Source: Protonemura montana (lineage: Eukaryota; Arthropoda; Insecta; Plecoptera; Nemouridae). Taken from it: a stretch of DNA of 64,000 bases. The notes under the pieces were generated by a model. The model saw nothing but the letters and a program-made list of their open reading frames with translations, was not told the DNA's origin and ran no database searches. The position numbers and the translations under genes are program-made. Positions 47,701-60,200 of the stretch are shown here, piece by piece (the stretch's first letter is position 1; each line of letters starts with the position of its first letter). Location: assembly GCA_947568835.1 (NCBI GenBank), contig OX387602.1, positions 6,790,570 to 6,854,569 of the forward strand, given 5' to 3'.

Positions 47701-48898
47701 GTTCACATGGTTAAAACAAAGCTATTTACAGCTAAATTGCCGAGCGATGAACTGGATGGCGCGTGAGACACTAATTATTAACATCGTTTTATTTGATGCG
47801 TGTGGATGTTTATTTTCGGTTTCATCAATTAGGTTCTCTCTTTGCTGTGCGTTCATTTAATCATGCTAACTGCTGTGCGGCGCAAACGGAGGCACTTCGT
47901 TCATTCGTCCGGCCGTTCCAGTCTATGAAGAAGCGGTGGCGTCGTCGTCGTCTACCGACCGTATTTGTGTACCGTAATCAATTTCCGATCAACACTCCCG
48001 TTTTTGCGTCCAATCGCCTTGAACCTGATTGCCGTCGCTGCCGCCGGCTTGGTCGGGGGAGAAGCATGCATAATTTCGTGACATCGACGTGTTCACAGTG
48101 ACCGATGATGGACGCGAATCGATGGGGGCGCGGCATTGGACAGGCGTCGGAAGTTCACCTGGTTGCATAATAAATCGACGAATTATAACACTCGCGACCG
48201 TTTCGTAGCCACATTGTTCGCGTTTTGTGGCGAGCGCGTGCGCGCTATAACGCGATTCATGCGTTGTCCACATGCGTCTTGATTGCTACTTTGTGTGATC
48301 GGAATATCGATAGACTAGCTCTGCTTGAAGCCTGTGTTGCTACCGAGACTATCACCGTTGATTCTAGGCTATACGATTTCCTTTATAGATGCGTTTTTCT
48401 TCAATCACCTACTTTCTTCTGAACGTCGGCCGACGTTTCCACATAAAGGCAGCCACTATCCGCACGCGTAGGCACTTCACCTATTAACCGTAAATTCATT
48501 ACGGCCATTTTCACTGGCGTTCCTATCGTTTAGTAGGCATTTTGCAAACAGACCGCGGGCGTATTAATTTCGGCAGTGTGGGTGCTCTGAACTTCCACAC
48601 GCGGCAGGGCACAATGCATTTTAAATTTCATGCCACTGGTTCACAAGCGTTATTTTCTGTAATTGGACGTTGTGTTTTCTTTTTTTTTTGTATTAACTCG
48701 AGCCACATCATGCATATAAATATGTAGAGTCGTGCGATCGTTTTTGAACTTGACATTTTGAAGTCGGTGTGGCGCCCGCGAGTATCTCGCCTGGCCCGTG
48801 ATTGTTATGCAGTGCAGAGGGTCGTCGCTAGCCTAGGCGAACGGTTTGTGCTGAAGCGGCTAGATTCGAGCGTGCATATCATCTACCCACCGTCTCTT

Positions 48899-48921
48899 CC
48901 CCCCCCCCCCCCCCCCCCCCC
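48899..48921. repeat. Poly-C tract, C23
   Basis: Uninterrupted C run. Confidence 0.95.
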
Positions 48922-51900
48922 GTATAATGTAATGGAGCACGACCTTAACTTTCCAGGGTAGGGATGCGATCACGCGCACACTAAAAGAGCACCGGCTCTC
49001 TTCGGCTTGGGAATCGGTGGGAATTTATTTTTCATTTGCACCGTCTCGGACATCGCTTCGTGTGCTGACCACTGGACTGCGCTAGACTGATCGTCTGCTG
49101 TTTTCATACACGGACAAAAGCTAGCAGCACTGCCCCGAATCGATGCGACAGCGGGCGATGCGAATTTACCATTTCTCTGCCTTCCTTCTGATCCTTTACG
49201 CAAGCTGTCTTCCGTTGATAAAATATGCAATGGGTCGACTTCCTTACCGTCACACGAAAATATGAACGACTAAGTGGGTTGATATCTCAGCAAGTCTGGC
49301 GACTGAATAGCCGGGGAGTCATATCGATTCAATTCGCCTAGCGACTCGCGAAAATAACTCCACGAGGTTTGCCTTTGTTTGCTCGTTCAGGGCGAAACAC
49401 GCCGTGAAATTCGATGCAACAACGTTGATTGTTGGCACCGAAACCCTCGCACTAATCCCCGCCTCACCTTTTCTGTACTACGTTTTCTGTGCAAGCCCCG
49501 GCATGTGGATCAGATTACCGCGTGTATTCTACAGGTGAGACAGAATCGACTCGACTACGTACCTGTCCAAACCAAACCGGTCAAGCTTAATTTAATTTCG
49601 ATAGCGATTACGTAACGATCGCGCGGCGTAGCTGCAAGAATGTGCGAATAGGAATCGTCGTAGAACGCATACATCGAATCGCTTTCTCTGCGGCCACTAG
49701 TGGTTTTGCGACCACTACTAGCCGACATGCTGATTTTATTCTAAGCATGGACCTTAGAGGCTAGGCATTGCCGGTTCCGATGATAGATTTAGCCAACCTA
49801 TTACCTCTGCAGATAACGACGATAAGCTCAGCGGCACGACCCTGACAAGGACGCCTACTATCTCCATGCTCGCTCCACACCTGTCTAACGCACTAAACTA
49901 AACAAAGAAACCATGTGTAAACAATCCCGCGCAGTTGGATCTTGTAATTACATTGGATAATATCGTCGTTAATCGTCGATTACACCGGTGTTCTTTTGGT
50001 GGGGGTTGCCAACTGGGCATGGCGCGACTCATGCGGCGATTTGGCCTGTCATATATTCTTGGTGAGCCTGAGCTCTGTTATAGTCACGACCGCGGTATCC
50101 TTGACTCGAGCGCGAGGTGAAAAATGACCCAATTCTATGCCAAGGTGAACCACGCTGAGATTTGGAAATATTGCCAAGTCTAAATGCTCGATCATGCTCG
50201 GTGCATGGGGTTTATGCGTCGTCTGCCACCTGTTTTATGCGTTCCCTGATGTGTTAGACACTTGCAAAAAGTGCTCTGAAACTTTTTTGTTTAGATAATT
50301 ATGCTGATTTATGGTGAACACGTAGGAAGCTGAATATTTTCGCAATCTTGCGATCAATACCAAGTTTATCATTTGTCTTTTATTTGCGGAAAAGTTTCTT
50401 TGTTAATACAAATGTGATATGTAAAGTTCCATTAGTGTCGTTTCCTTAACTACCGTTTAATTTTTGAACTTTGTATTTCGAGGGAATTTCTGCATCTCCC
50501 GCCATTTTCAGTTACCGACCGTAACGCTGCTGTCGGTCGAGTCGGTAGTGTACTGTCACGAGTTCGTGCGTTCTCCGCTAGAGCGCAGCACTTGGTTAAC
50601 CAGAGCAAATTCAAACAATATTCTGGCTGTTTTATTTCCTTGCCAAATTTGTCGGTTTTTTTTTTAGAGAACCATTGTGATTTCCCCAATTTAATTTTCT
50701 CGATGCTCAAGATTGCTTCAAACGGCTCATCTGCTTGATTGAAACGCGTCTGCAGAAGCCGCGTGCACCATTCGTCGTACATTTGGAGACGAATGCTTTT
50801 CAAATTGCACAAAATTAATTAGTTCACCTTTTGCTATGATGTCACCTCGTATGATCCGTAAATGCGAGATGAAGAGGGCGCTAGAAAACGAATGGGAGGA
50901 ACTTGACAGCTTAATATGGGTATGCTTGATTTTGTTAACCTACATGCTCGTCAGTCAAAACCTGTTTATCCTAGGACAAATTAAGATTTATATTGCTTCC
51001 CAGTTCGGTAGTGTGAAGGGCTATGACAAAAATTTAGCACCCTTTCAATTACATGTTTCTTTTGTCATCTCATCCAATGGCTGTCTGTACAGCGAATACC
51101 CTCCATATCTCCTAAGCCTAGGCACGCTAGCCTAGGTCATACTGATTTCTGTTCACATGATTTTTCCCACCGATTCGTTTCTCGCCTGCATATTTGCATG
51201 CAATAACATAGCGAGTGCTATTAAATGTTAATCGGTGATGTCAGGAGACAGTGACTGTGTGTCGCATCTCTGCTACATCGTGAGAAATGCGCTAGCGAGA
51301 TGAACCACATGTTGATCTCATCACGCCATTCTTTTAGGCTTCTTCTGACGCTTTTTTATAACTTTGTATACATACCAAATTCGTTACCCAGACGTCTGAA
51401 GTTATGGTTTTAGCTTCCTTGTAAATAACGTGGTAGTTTGTCATAAAAATTGAATCGCTCAAGAACCATTAGCCCGAATTTCCCAGTACTATTACGGTTA
51501 TTTGCAGCTGTAAACTATGTGTACCCACCCTTCTCAACCTCAAATAGTTTATTCTGGTGCCGGTGCTTTGCGTTTTACACGTCGCGGTTTTCGACCAAGG
51601 GCAGTTACGAACTGCGGAAAGGGTCGGTATGCCACGGAAACACAGGCTGGAGCACAAAGCAAGGAGCGGTGCTCTCTAAATAATTAGCGAACGGCGTGTC
51701 AACACGAGCAGCTGGGGTCAGCCGACATTGTTCTAGCCAAGTAGCAGTGGCTCGCCGGGGGCAGGTTTTGGCCCTCAGGCGGAATACGTTGACCTCTTAG
51801 ACCTTTGACATTCACGCTCTAGTTGGGAGGCTGCTGGTTTAATGTTTGACACTCGCTATGGTGCTATGCAGAGTACGCTGTGCGCGTAGCACGGGGGTGT

Positions 51901-53963
51901 TGGCGGATTTGGCTCACGCATTGGCAGCTACGGCGAATGTTTCTTATTGAAAGATAAAATTGATTTGTTCTACGGCAAAATCTTCTTCAGTTTTTTTCAA
52001 TTCAATCATTCTTGCGAAAAGTGACTCTTTCAACCTAGGTTCGCGTTTTCGCGATAGCCTTTATCGCGTTGAGGATGCACGTTCTTTCTTTTCTGCAGCC
52101 TAAAGTGGCAGTGAATATCGCATGCTATGAATGGCATGCAAACATATACTGAATATCGTAAAAGCGACAAAAATCATAAAAAAGAAGACATACTTCACTT
52201 ATGTGAAACTATATCGAATGTAACGACAAGGTCAGATTTATAAGTTCCAGACATAGTACATCGGAATACAGTGAACTTATTTTGGTACTCATCATGCTTT
52301 TAAATTTCGCAAAAAACTCGGAAAATGTTTCTAACAGTTGCTTTAGCAAGTTTCATTCGTTGCGTTCCATATGTTTGGCTAGTATATGTAGCAAACAAAC
52401 GCAGTTTTTCAGGTATTCAAATTGAGCTTTCGCTTCGCCCACCCAATTGATGTTCCTGCCAAATCAATGTCCTGTATGTTTGAACTAGTTATCACCGCTC
52501 GTACTTGGGCATACACAGCTTGCAGATAATGATATTAACCACACGTTTGAGTGGCAGAACGGTTATCAATTTAAACCTAATTATTCTGCTGCGAGATGAA
52601 CAATCAATCTAGCTACTTGACGGCTCTTGACACTGTCAAATCACACTCCAGAATTCCGAGTTCGAGTTACGGCCCTGTCACGAGTCAAAATCAACTCGAT
52701 TCCCTCCATTATCTCTCGGTCGGCTTGTTTATGTCCCGGCGGACGAATTCCCGATTCCAGCCCCGACATTTCCAGACAGATCTCGACCCTGTTGTTGCAT
52801 AATACCAGCAGAATTGTATTGGTAGCTAGATAGGTGACATGGCGCTGCCAAGTTGTGGTGGCTTGGGGTTGTACCTGTAGCTGGCGTAGGTTGCTAGCTG
52901 GGGTTTTCGCGTGGCTGATGGATTTGCTAGGCTATGGCTTTGTTTTGTCACTGCCTCGCCTCGTGGAAGGGGCGCATGGACCGAAAGCGACCCGAAGCGC
53001 ACTATTTTTAGACTTGCCAATTACGCGAGTGCGTGAGTCTGTACATAGCTGTTTACACGAAGATAGTTGTTCTCTGTGAACAATTACGATCAAAGCGCAG
53101 CGTCGGAGCTTTGTGCAAATCATGCTGCATGCATTAGCATTGATTGGGGGCTGGACGCGGTTCGACGAATACATTCGCACGTTCGGGTTTGTTGTATTTA
53201 CAACTCATAAACTCATAACGGTATGTTATTAGAGTGCAACCCCTAGTAGACACATGCTGAAAGACGAGGAAGATGAGCCTTTATGCCTTGAGGACTGGCT
53301 GTTCAGTTCCTACTGCGCGTTGGTAAAATGGTCTCGACAAAAATGCATTTGCCAACATCTGTGTTCCACATTTATGTTTGTGGATTTCTATGTGATGTTT
53401 TTAGTGGCGCACTAATACTGATGTCCTATAGGTAAACCGTTTCCTCCCTTTCGCATCGACTTATGTTTCTTCTTAGGGTTTTAACTGAAAAGGTGTGTGT
53501 CCAAATTACCTGGTACGCGTTTATTGATTCATTGACAACATGTGGTATCCATCTATGTGTCGTAAATCGCTGTGCGTCCGCGCCCATCTTTCTGCGACGT
53601 CTGCTTTCATGCCCAGCGCCCATACTTATTTACGACAGGAAGATGGGATACGAATGGATCCATCAATCAAGCCCTTGGAAAGTTACTTTTGCTTTGAAAG
53701 ATATTTCATATTTTTCTGGTGTATACTTTTTCGTATATATATATTTTTTTCCTGCCGTTGATTTAAGTGCTTTCTTGGATTTGCTGGGTGGCTGACGACG
53801 ACTGGAGATGAGAATGGGGCTGGCTGGGAGATTTGATACGTCCGTCTGAGCCCATCGTGTCATATCGCAAAGTAGCAGCTCGGTGGATGGCACCCCGTTA
53901 CTCAGCGATTTATTGGGTTACTCGCAAGTCTTGACAGCCTTTGTTTTGTGTACGTGAGTGTGT

Positions 53964-53991
53964 AACAACAACAGCAGCAGCAGCAACAGCA
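53964..53991. repeat. (CAA/CAG)n triplet run
   Basis: Nine consecutive CAA or CAG triplets with no open coding context recognised. Confidence 0.85.
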
Positions 53992-56900
53992 TCTCCTCTA
54001 CCGCGTAATATCTTGGCTGACAACGACCGGCCATTGGTGATATACTCACACTGCTCCGTCGTGTGCCAAACCAATTATTTTCGGTCCATCCATTCTTCAC
54101 GTCCGTGGAAGATATACAAGAATGCGATTTCTGTACCTAGAACACGAATGAAAAGACCGGACAGCACAGTATATTTATAATCTAGCACATCTCGCGTTCG
54201 CGCTTGCCGTGTTTTAATCTCATATTCTAGTCGGGTTGCATTGTCCATTTGCACATCACACTAGTGCCTCTCAAATGTTCCAAGCAAGTTGTACAGCTCG
54301 AATGTGTTGATTGCAAACCCTACAGGAGTGCGCGTTGGGAATTCAATATACCGAGAGTTGCATTGCATATCTAGTAAATCTCTCGTCTCTTGTTTCACTC
54401 TGGTGATCTCATTTCGCCTATCTCTTCGTCTTGGCTTGATGTCATCCAGAGTTACCGTCAACATCCAGCGGCGTAGGTTCGGTGGGTTTAGTCTTGAGAT
54501 CGAGTTTCCGATAGGGGTTCTCTCAATGACTGGATTGGAATGACGAATGCCACGTTCGATCTCTGCCCATTTTCTCGCGTGAGCCTATCTTCACTCGTGA
54601 AACGTGAATTCTACACAATTTCTCCAAGAATCCAAGACGTGGTTGCTTTCTAACACTTTTATCGGCTTCCTCAGCCTGACGTTCTGAAATGTACTAAAGC
54701 GGAGTCGGATCTAAAATTTCTCCCCCAACATAAAAAAAAAGACAATAAATATCGCCATCCAATGAAAGCCACCTATATCATTCGAAAACGTAATAAAACA
54801 CAGTGGTGCACCTTCTTAAAAGTTCCTCGCGATGGGAATGACATCTATCTTGAGCGTTGTGCGCGAAGCATTCATACAGGCATTGTGTGAGCAAGCCATT
54901 GTCGAGGAAACTCTATTCTGTCAACATTCAACTTGCAGAATTTCAGGATGGATGTAATTATAGACTATGCCTTCTGTCCGCCCTCCTGCCTGTCATTTGC
55001 CTTCCATATCTAGTGTCAGACTCTCTCTAAAGCTCAGCTCTCGAGGATTCGAATCGAGTTATCCATGCGAGCAAAACATCACATTTCATTAGTACCCACT
55101 ATCCCGGCAGCACAGTAATGCTCCCTCCAGCTCGAAGCTCTCCGAGCATCACGGGGAGCACGCGGGAATTCTATTGTATCCCGTCGCTAGTGCGCATCAT
55201 GTTTGTGTTCAAGTAATATCATAGTCTTCGAAGTCGGTATCTATCTCCCAGCAATCCTCAAATCGATGCAAACCAGCGTCCACAGTTGCCTGGCAACCGG
55301 CCAGCCCGCGCGCGTTATTGCATCCCATTCGGGGACATCCACAAGCCACCCCCAGGGCGTCGGTGGCGTCCCGACGCCCCCTCGCGTTGGCGACCGGGGC
55401 AGGGGATTGCGATCCACGCTCTCTGTATCGCATTTGCATAGCACATCGAGCCTTTCATCCTCGCGACTTCGCTATGGAACATTTATTGAATAATTGATTG
55501 TTTGCTTTTTTTTCCTCTCCGGTGCGACTTGAAACGTGCTCCGAATGTGAACTAATGGCTGACGTTTCACTTTATTTTAGTGCAATTTCATATTGTAATT
55601 GAAGGGAGGGAACTAATTTGCATCAGATGGGGGCGGATTTTGCGCGAGCACTTCCGTCTCATTAGTCTGCACCAGGCGTCCCAATTTTGGACTGTCCCCG
55701 ACGGCGCGTGCGGGGCTGACGATAGCACCTACAGAAATCGCTGCCGCAGAGATAATGGGCGCAGGCAGGCACGCAGTCTTCCATCGCAATGCGTCGTTTT
55801 CTGCGTCACTAGCTCCACACGGATTTGTCTGTTCTATCGAACCTATTCCGGGGACGTAAAAGGCTTTTAGAATTAGATTATCTCCGAGCATGCATACAAG
55901 ATGACGTGGGGAAGGACCTCGGCGGGGCTCAAACCACTTTCGTTCTTCCGTGACTGGATCGAGTTTCCGACAACGACAACGACGTCGGCGACGACGACGA
56001 CCCTGGGTGGTGGCGGTGGGTGGGTGAGCTGGAAAACGTAGGGGATTAAGTTCGAGACTCCGTTGAGTACCTACTACACTTTTATTAGCATTTACCAAAG
56101 ATGTCGATAGAGCAAGTGCTCGATAGGCAGCCACTTTTTGCTACCTCCAGAGGTATCGAAGATTGAACAAGCGCTATGCACGTTGAAAAAAACAGCGATG
56201 TGGCCTCTAGAGAAATGGATCTGGCGGCTTGAATACGGTCATCGATTGGGTACTTTCCTAGCCTTCTTATTGTCTCCTTTTTCGTGGAGATATCTAGACA
56301 GTTACTAATTATTTATTTGAAAAGTAGAATCGATTGCTGGTGCAGAAAAACTGGGTGGCACTTAATGTGGACGTGATTCCTCGTCCCTGGGAGCTCACTT
56401 TTTTAGCAGCTTGCCGGGAAATATATCACGGATTTGACATTTCTGAAACGAAGTCTGCGAGATTCACGGTCTATTGTGTACGCGGGCGTTTCCTAGGCAA
56501 CCTGCCGCGCTGACTGGGAAAATCAAGTCATCCCGAGCGAAGTTGTCTTTGGCGCGGTTCTCTCGTCTGGTGCTTTCGAATCGGCGCTAGATGTCGGGAG
56601 GGTTCCAGTTCGGGCTGTCGATCGCTGCGCGCAGAGGGAGGTGGAGCTAGTGGTCCGACGCCTGCTTGCCAGGGGATCTGTCGCCAGCAACCTCCTCTCT
56701 ACCCCTCCCTTTCACGAAGGGTGGGCAAAAGGGAGAGAGAATTCATTGATCTGTGTTCCGTCGGTTGTGTCGGCCGCGCGCGTTCTCCTCGCTTCGTTCT
56801 CCGTCGACACAGGCCTGTGCTTCTGCAACGCTAGGCATAGAGTAGTCAGCTACCACCAGCGGCAGTCAGATAAAGGCGACGCATCACTGTAGTCGACTAC

Positions 56901-57154
56901 TAGTGTGCAGTACCTGACGACGATCTCTCATCGACGACCCGAATTGCACGGCGCAGAGAGAATCGTTGTAGCTCGTACGTAGTTCTTGTAGTGGACTCTT
57001 TTGGACTTTCGGCGTCGTGTGTGTGCTTGCCGAGCCGTGAGCGATCTTTTCGATTTGTACCGGGTGGCGACGAGTTGCGTTGGGGCTAGCGAGTGAAGTG
57101 CTGGTGTACCTACCCTTGGTACAGAGATTCTATGTGCTAACAGTTCATCTTCAG

Positions 57155-57213
57155 CAGCCAAACTGTGGGGTTCAGGGCCTTTCTTCCTTCCTCCGCAGGG
57201 AATGTATTATCCA
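57155..57213 (+). CDS. Exon-like segment ending in GTAAGT; first or internal exon of an unknown plus-strand gene
   Basis: The donor CCA|GTAAGT at 57213/57214 is perfect. Two readings are possible. As an internal exon it has a branch-site-like CTAAC plus TTCATCTTCAG acceptor at 57154 and encodes AKLWGSGPFFLPPQGMYYP. As a first exon the start would be ATG 57202, giving only MYYP before the intron, with a long 5' UTR to the left. An in-frame TGA lies at 57094-57096, so the reading cannot extend far left unspliced. The downstream exon is outside the window. The gene is not identified. Confidence 0.4.
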
Positions 57214-60200
57214 GTAAGTATACGACGACGCGTTGTTTTTCTGTAATTTTAGTGTTCGGTCTTTTTCCCCTGCCACACGGGCTTGCGGATCGGGCAGTAT
57301 GCTGTGCCGTTATTAGCGCGTGATCGCTTGTGGGGGGGGGGGGGGGGGGGTGAACGGTGCAGGCAGAGTTAAGGGTTGCCAGTCAGTGCCTAGCACAAAG
57401 GATCCCCCCGCGCTTGAAGACGCACGACGGCGTCGTCGCCCGTCCACGCGGTCGCATACGGAGTTTGTCCTCCGCCCGTTGCTCAACCCGTCCGATCCCC
57501 TATGACCGCGGAGCTCTGTTCTCTCGCCGTTCCATATGTTTCCTGAGGAATGTTTATAGATTTTTACCATGGATAAGGTAATTATAAATTATAATTTCGT
57601 TAGTCGGAGCGGCTCTGTTTAGTGTACAGTGGTGTCATGACTGCAGCCTATGAACATCTGTTTCCTCGTCAGCAGTTGTGAATTACGTTATAGACTGTTC
57701 GGTGTTTGGGTTTGACTGTACATAAAAGCCGTAGTAGAAGTTGGCTGGTTTCAATATTGCCGAAATGTGTCCTTGTTTTGCCCCCAATTGTGAGCGCCAC
57801 TCTTTCCAACAATGTGCGTGCCGCTGCCGACAACCGCACACAATTCGAGGGCCAATACACGTCGTCGATTCACACCGCTGACACGATACACCGTTCGATG
57901 CGATACACACTATGTCGACGTCCCTTCCCGTTCGTCCGCATGAATTTCCGAATTCATTTCGAGCCGCGCGTCGTGCTGCTATTTCCGTCGGCGTCGCGAC
58001 GCGTTGCACAAAGACTCGTGGACGTCTGGCTGTTGGCGTCTCGCGCCCGCCGTCGGGATGGCCATGCATTATTCATGACGTCGCCTACGGAATGCCGCGA
58101 CGTTAACTTACTTACCCTCCAGGCTCGTCCGTTGGTCGCTACACCCCTTCGCAAGATTTAGCTTGGCCCCTCGGTACCCGACTCGGCCGTAGAGTCAACG
58201 TGCGAGCCACATTTGCAATTCCACGGTGGCAACTCTGTTCCCTTCCCGTGTACCGCACTAATATACCTTTGTTCGTGAATCTCAATGCCGCCAGAATTTA
58301 GCATAATAATAAAATTCCGGATCGAATCACGCAAAATCCTGACATGTCGACGATTTGATATCGATCTGGATTATGGTAATTCCGGGCATGTCACTCGTGA
58401 TTGTCCTTCCGTGATATCGTGGGAGGTGTCTCGGTTCTGTGTACAGGGCTAGAAGAGCATGAACGCGACTCCAACAGCGCTGTGGGCTCATATTGCATTT
58501 ATCCAGTATGTCACTCTCGTTCTCTGGTCCTTTGGCCGTCAACAAGGCCCATCCGTCCGGCCCGCCGTCATGCCGGTTGTCATACCGGTCGGTCGGTTGC
58601 TCTCCCCCGGTCCACGGTACTGCCGGTTCGGCGTCCAGTCTGACGCAACATCCTGCCATCTTCCACATCCCGCTCATCCTCCTCGACCAGCGGCGCTGCC
58701 TTTACAATCGCCGCTGTGCGCGCTCGTCAGCGTGTTACGCTCTGGCTATAATCACAGTCTAATGCCACCAGGTCAAGGGTTGAGCACATGCCACTTTGAA
58801 GTGCGATTTTTTAGTGTGTGATTTAGTTCACTGCCCTAGAGTTACGATAAATCTGCAATTAGTGCATGGCTTGTTTTCACCCAATATTGAAAGTTCTGCT
58901 TTATTTGAACGAAATGCGAGCGCATGAACATTGTGCTATCGTAACGCCACTGGCAGATGAACTACCGCCGTTTCCCCAATTTATTGTGCCCCGTTTATAC
59001 AGACGGGAAGCTACGTAGGCCAGTGGAATTCATGAGCGCGTTGAATTCTTTATCGAGGCAGCAGCGCGCCTTTGCCGCCACCCCGCGAAGCAGGCCTACT
59101 AAACAACCCCCAGCATAAAGCCCGAATTGCGTTCATCATCACCGTGGACGGAGGCGCTAGTTATTAAGCCGTCGCAATGTTATTCGTTTAGTGAGTGCCT
59201 TGGTCTCCTCGTACCTATCTCTAGCTATTTACAGTGCCCGAGGAGGAATTACGATGCCGCTGCTGGTGGTGGTTTTATATCACCGATCTAATTTCGGTTC
59301 TAAATGCAAGCCCGTATCGTAGCGCGGTGTTCAAGCTCATAATGCGCACTGTTGTTTAGTGGGGAGGGTTTAGTACTAATACAATGGAATCTATTTCGAG
59401 AATCGAGAGGATGATTATTTCTCGAGCGAAATAATATTTTACACTGACTTTCACTCTGATTTTTTGTCCACAAATCGCTAGCTATAATGGATACATTTCT
59501 TTTGTATATAAAGTCTGATATCCCGGTATTGTTGGGTGTGTAAGTAAATATAAAGTAAATGTACTTGCAGGTAACAAGTAGCTATAAAGTTTGCATAAAT
59601 TGGCCTGGCAACGTCTCACTAATCGGTTTTAAATGACGTACGTAGGGAGCGAGCTGCACATTGCATGTTTTAGTTTCGTCGCGAAGAACTGCGGTAGACC
59701 TGCTTGTCGACGTCATCGCCTTCGTTGCGTCTGTCCCTTGAGCACTCGATTGATCACATGCACCAATTACTTAATCTGGGTCCCAATCGTGCGTTCCCGG
59801 GCCGCATGACAAACTAATCAACACCGCCGATTAATTATTGGCAGACTCAGGTTTCGTCGCACCGTGCTATACCTTGTTGTGAATTCCATCAGCCAGCCAA
59901 TTCCAGTCTCCCGTGCACGTACAGCCCCACGAGACGCCTAATTAATAACAAGGTGTAAATTTAAACACCTTGCAGATCCTGGTAATGGGATAAGTTTTGA
60001 TTGGAGCTGTTCTTAGAGCGCGGAATCAGGAATCGCGGGTGCGGAGGTCGGGGATCTGAGGGTGTCTTGTGTGGGGAGCTCGGTGATCCCGTAGGGTGTC
60101 GTACGTCCAAAGTACGTCCTCTCAGTAGCTCCGGCCTCTGCTGCCGCCGCCGTACCGATCTTGGAATCATGAAAGACTTCGCTAAGAGTCTTTTCAGCCC

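Larger units (their letters stand above)
44739..57154. other. 12.4 kb without a supported gene
   Basis: Intergenic or intronic DNA. Contains a C23 tract at 48899-48921, a CAA/CAG triplet run at 53964-53991 and GC-rich stretches near 55290-55430 and 55680-56030. A promoter-like CCGCCATTTT followed by TCAGTT lies near 50500-50513 but has no coding exon attached. A 173-codon minus-strand ORF at 55613-56134 has low-complexity Arg runs and no domain. Confidence 0.6.

Noticed and set aside
55613-56134. 173-codon minus-strand ORF
   Set aside because: Low-complexity Arg run from a GTC/GAC triplet stretch, no domain, no splice or promoter context.
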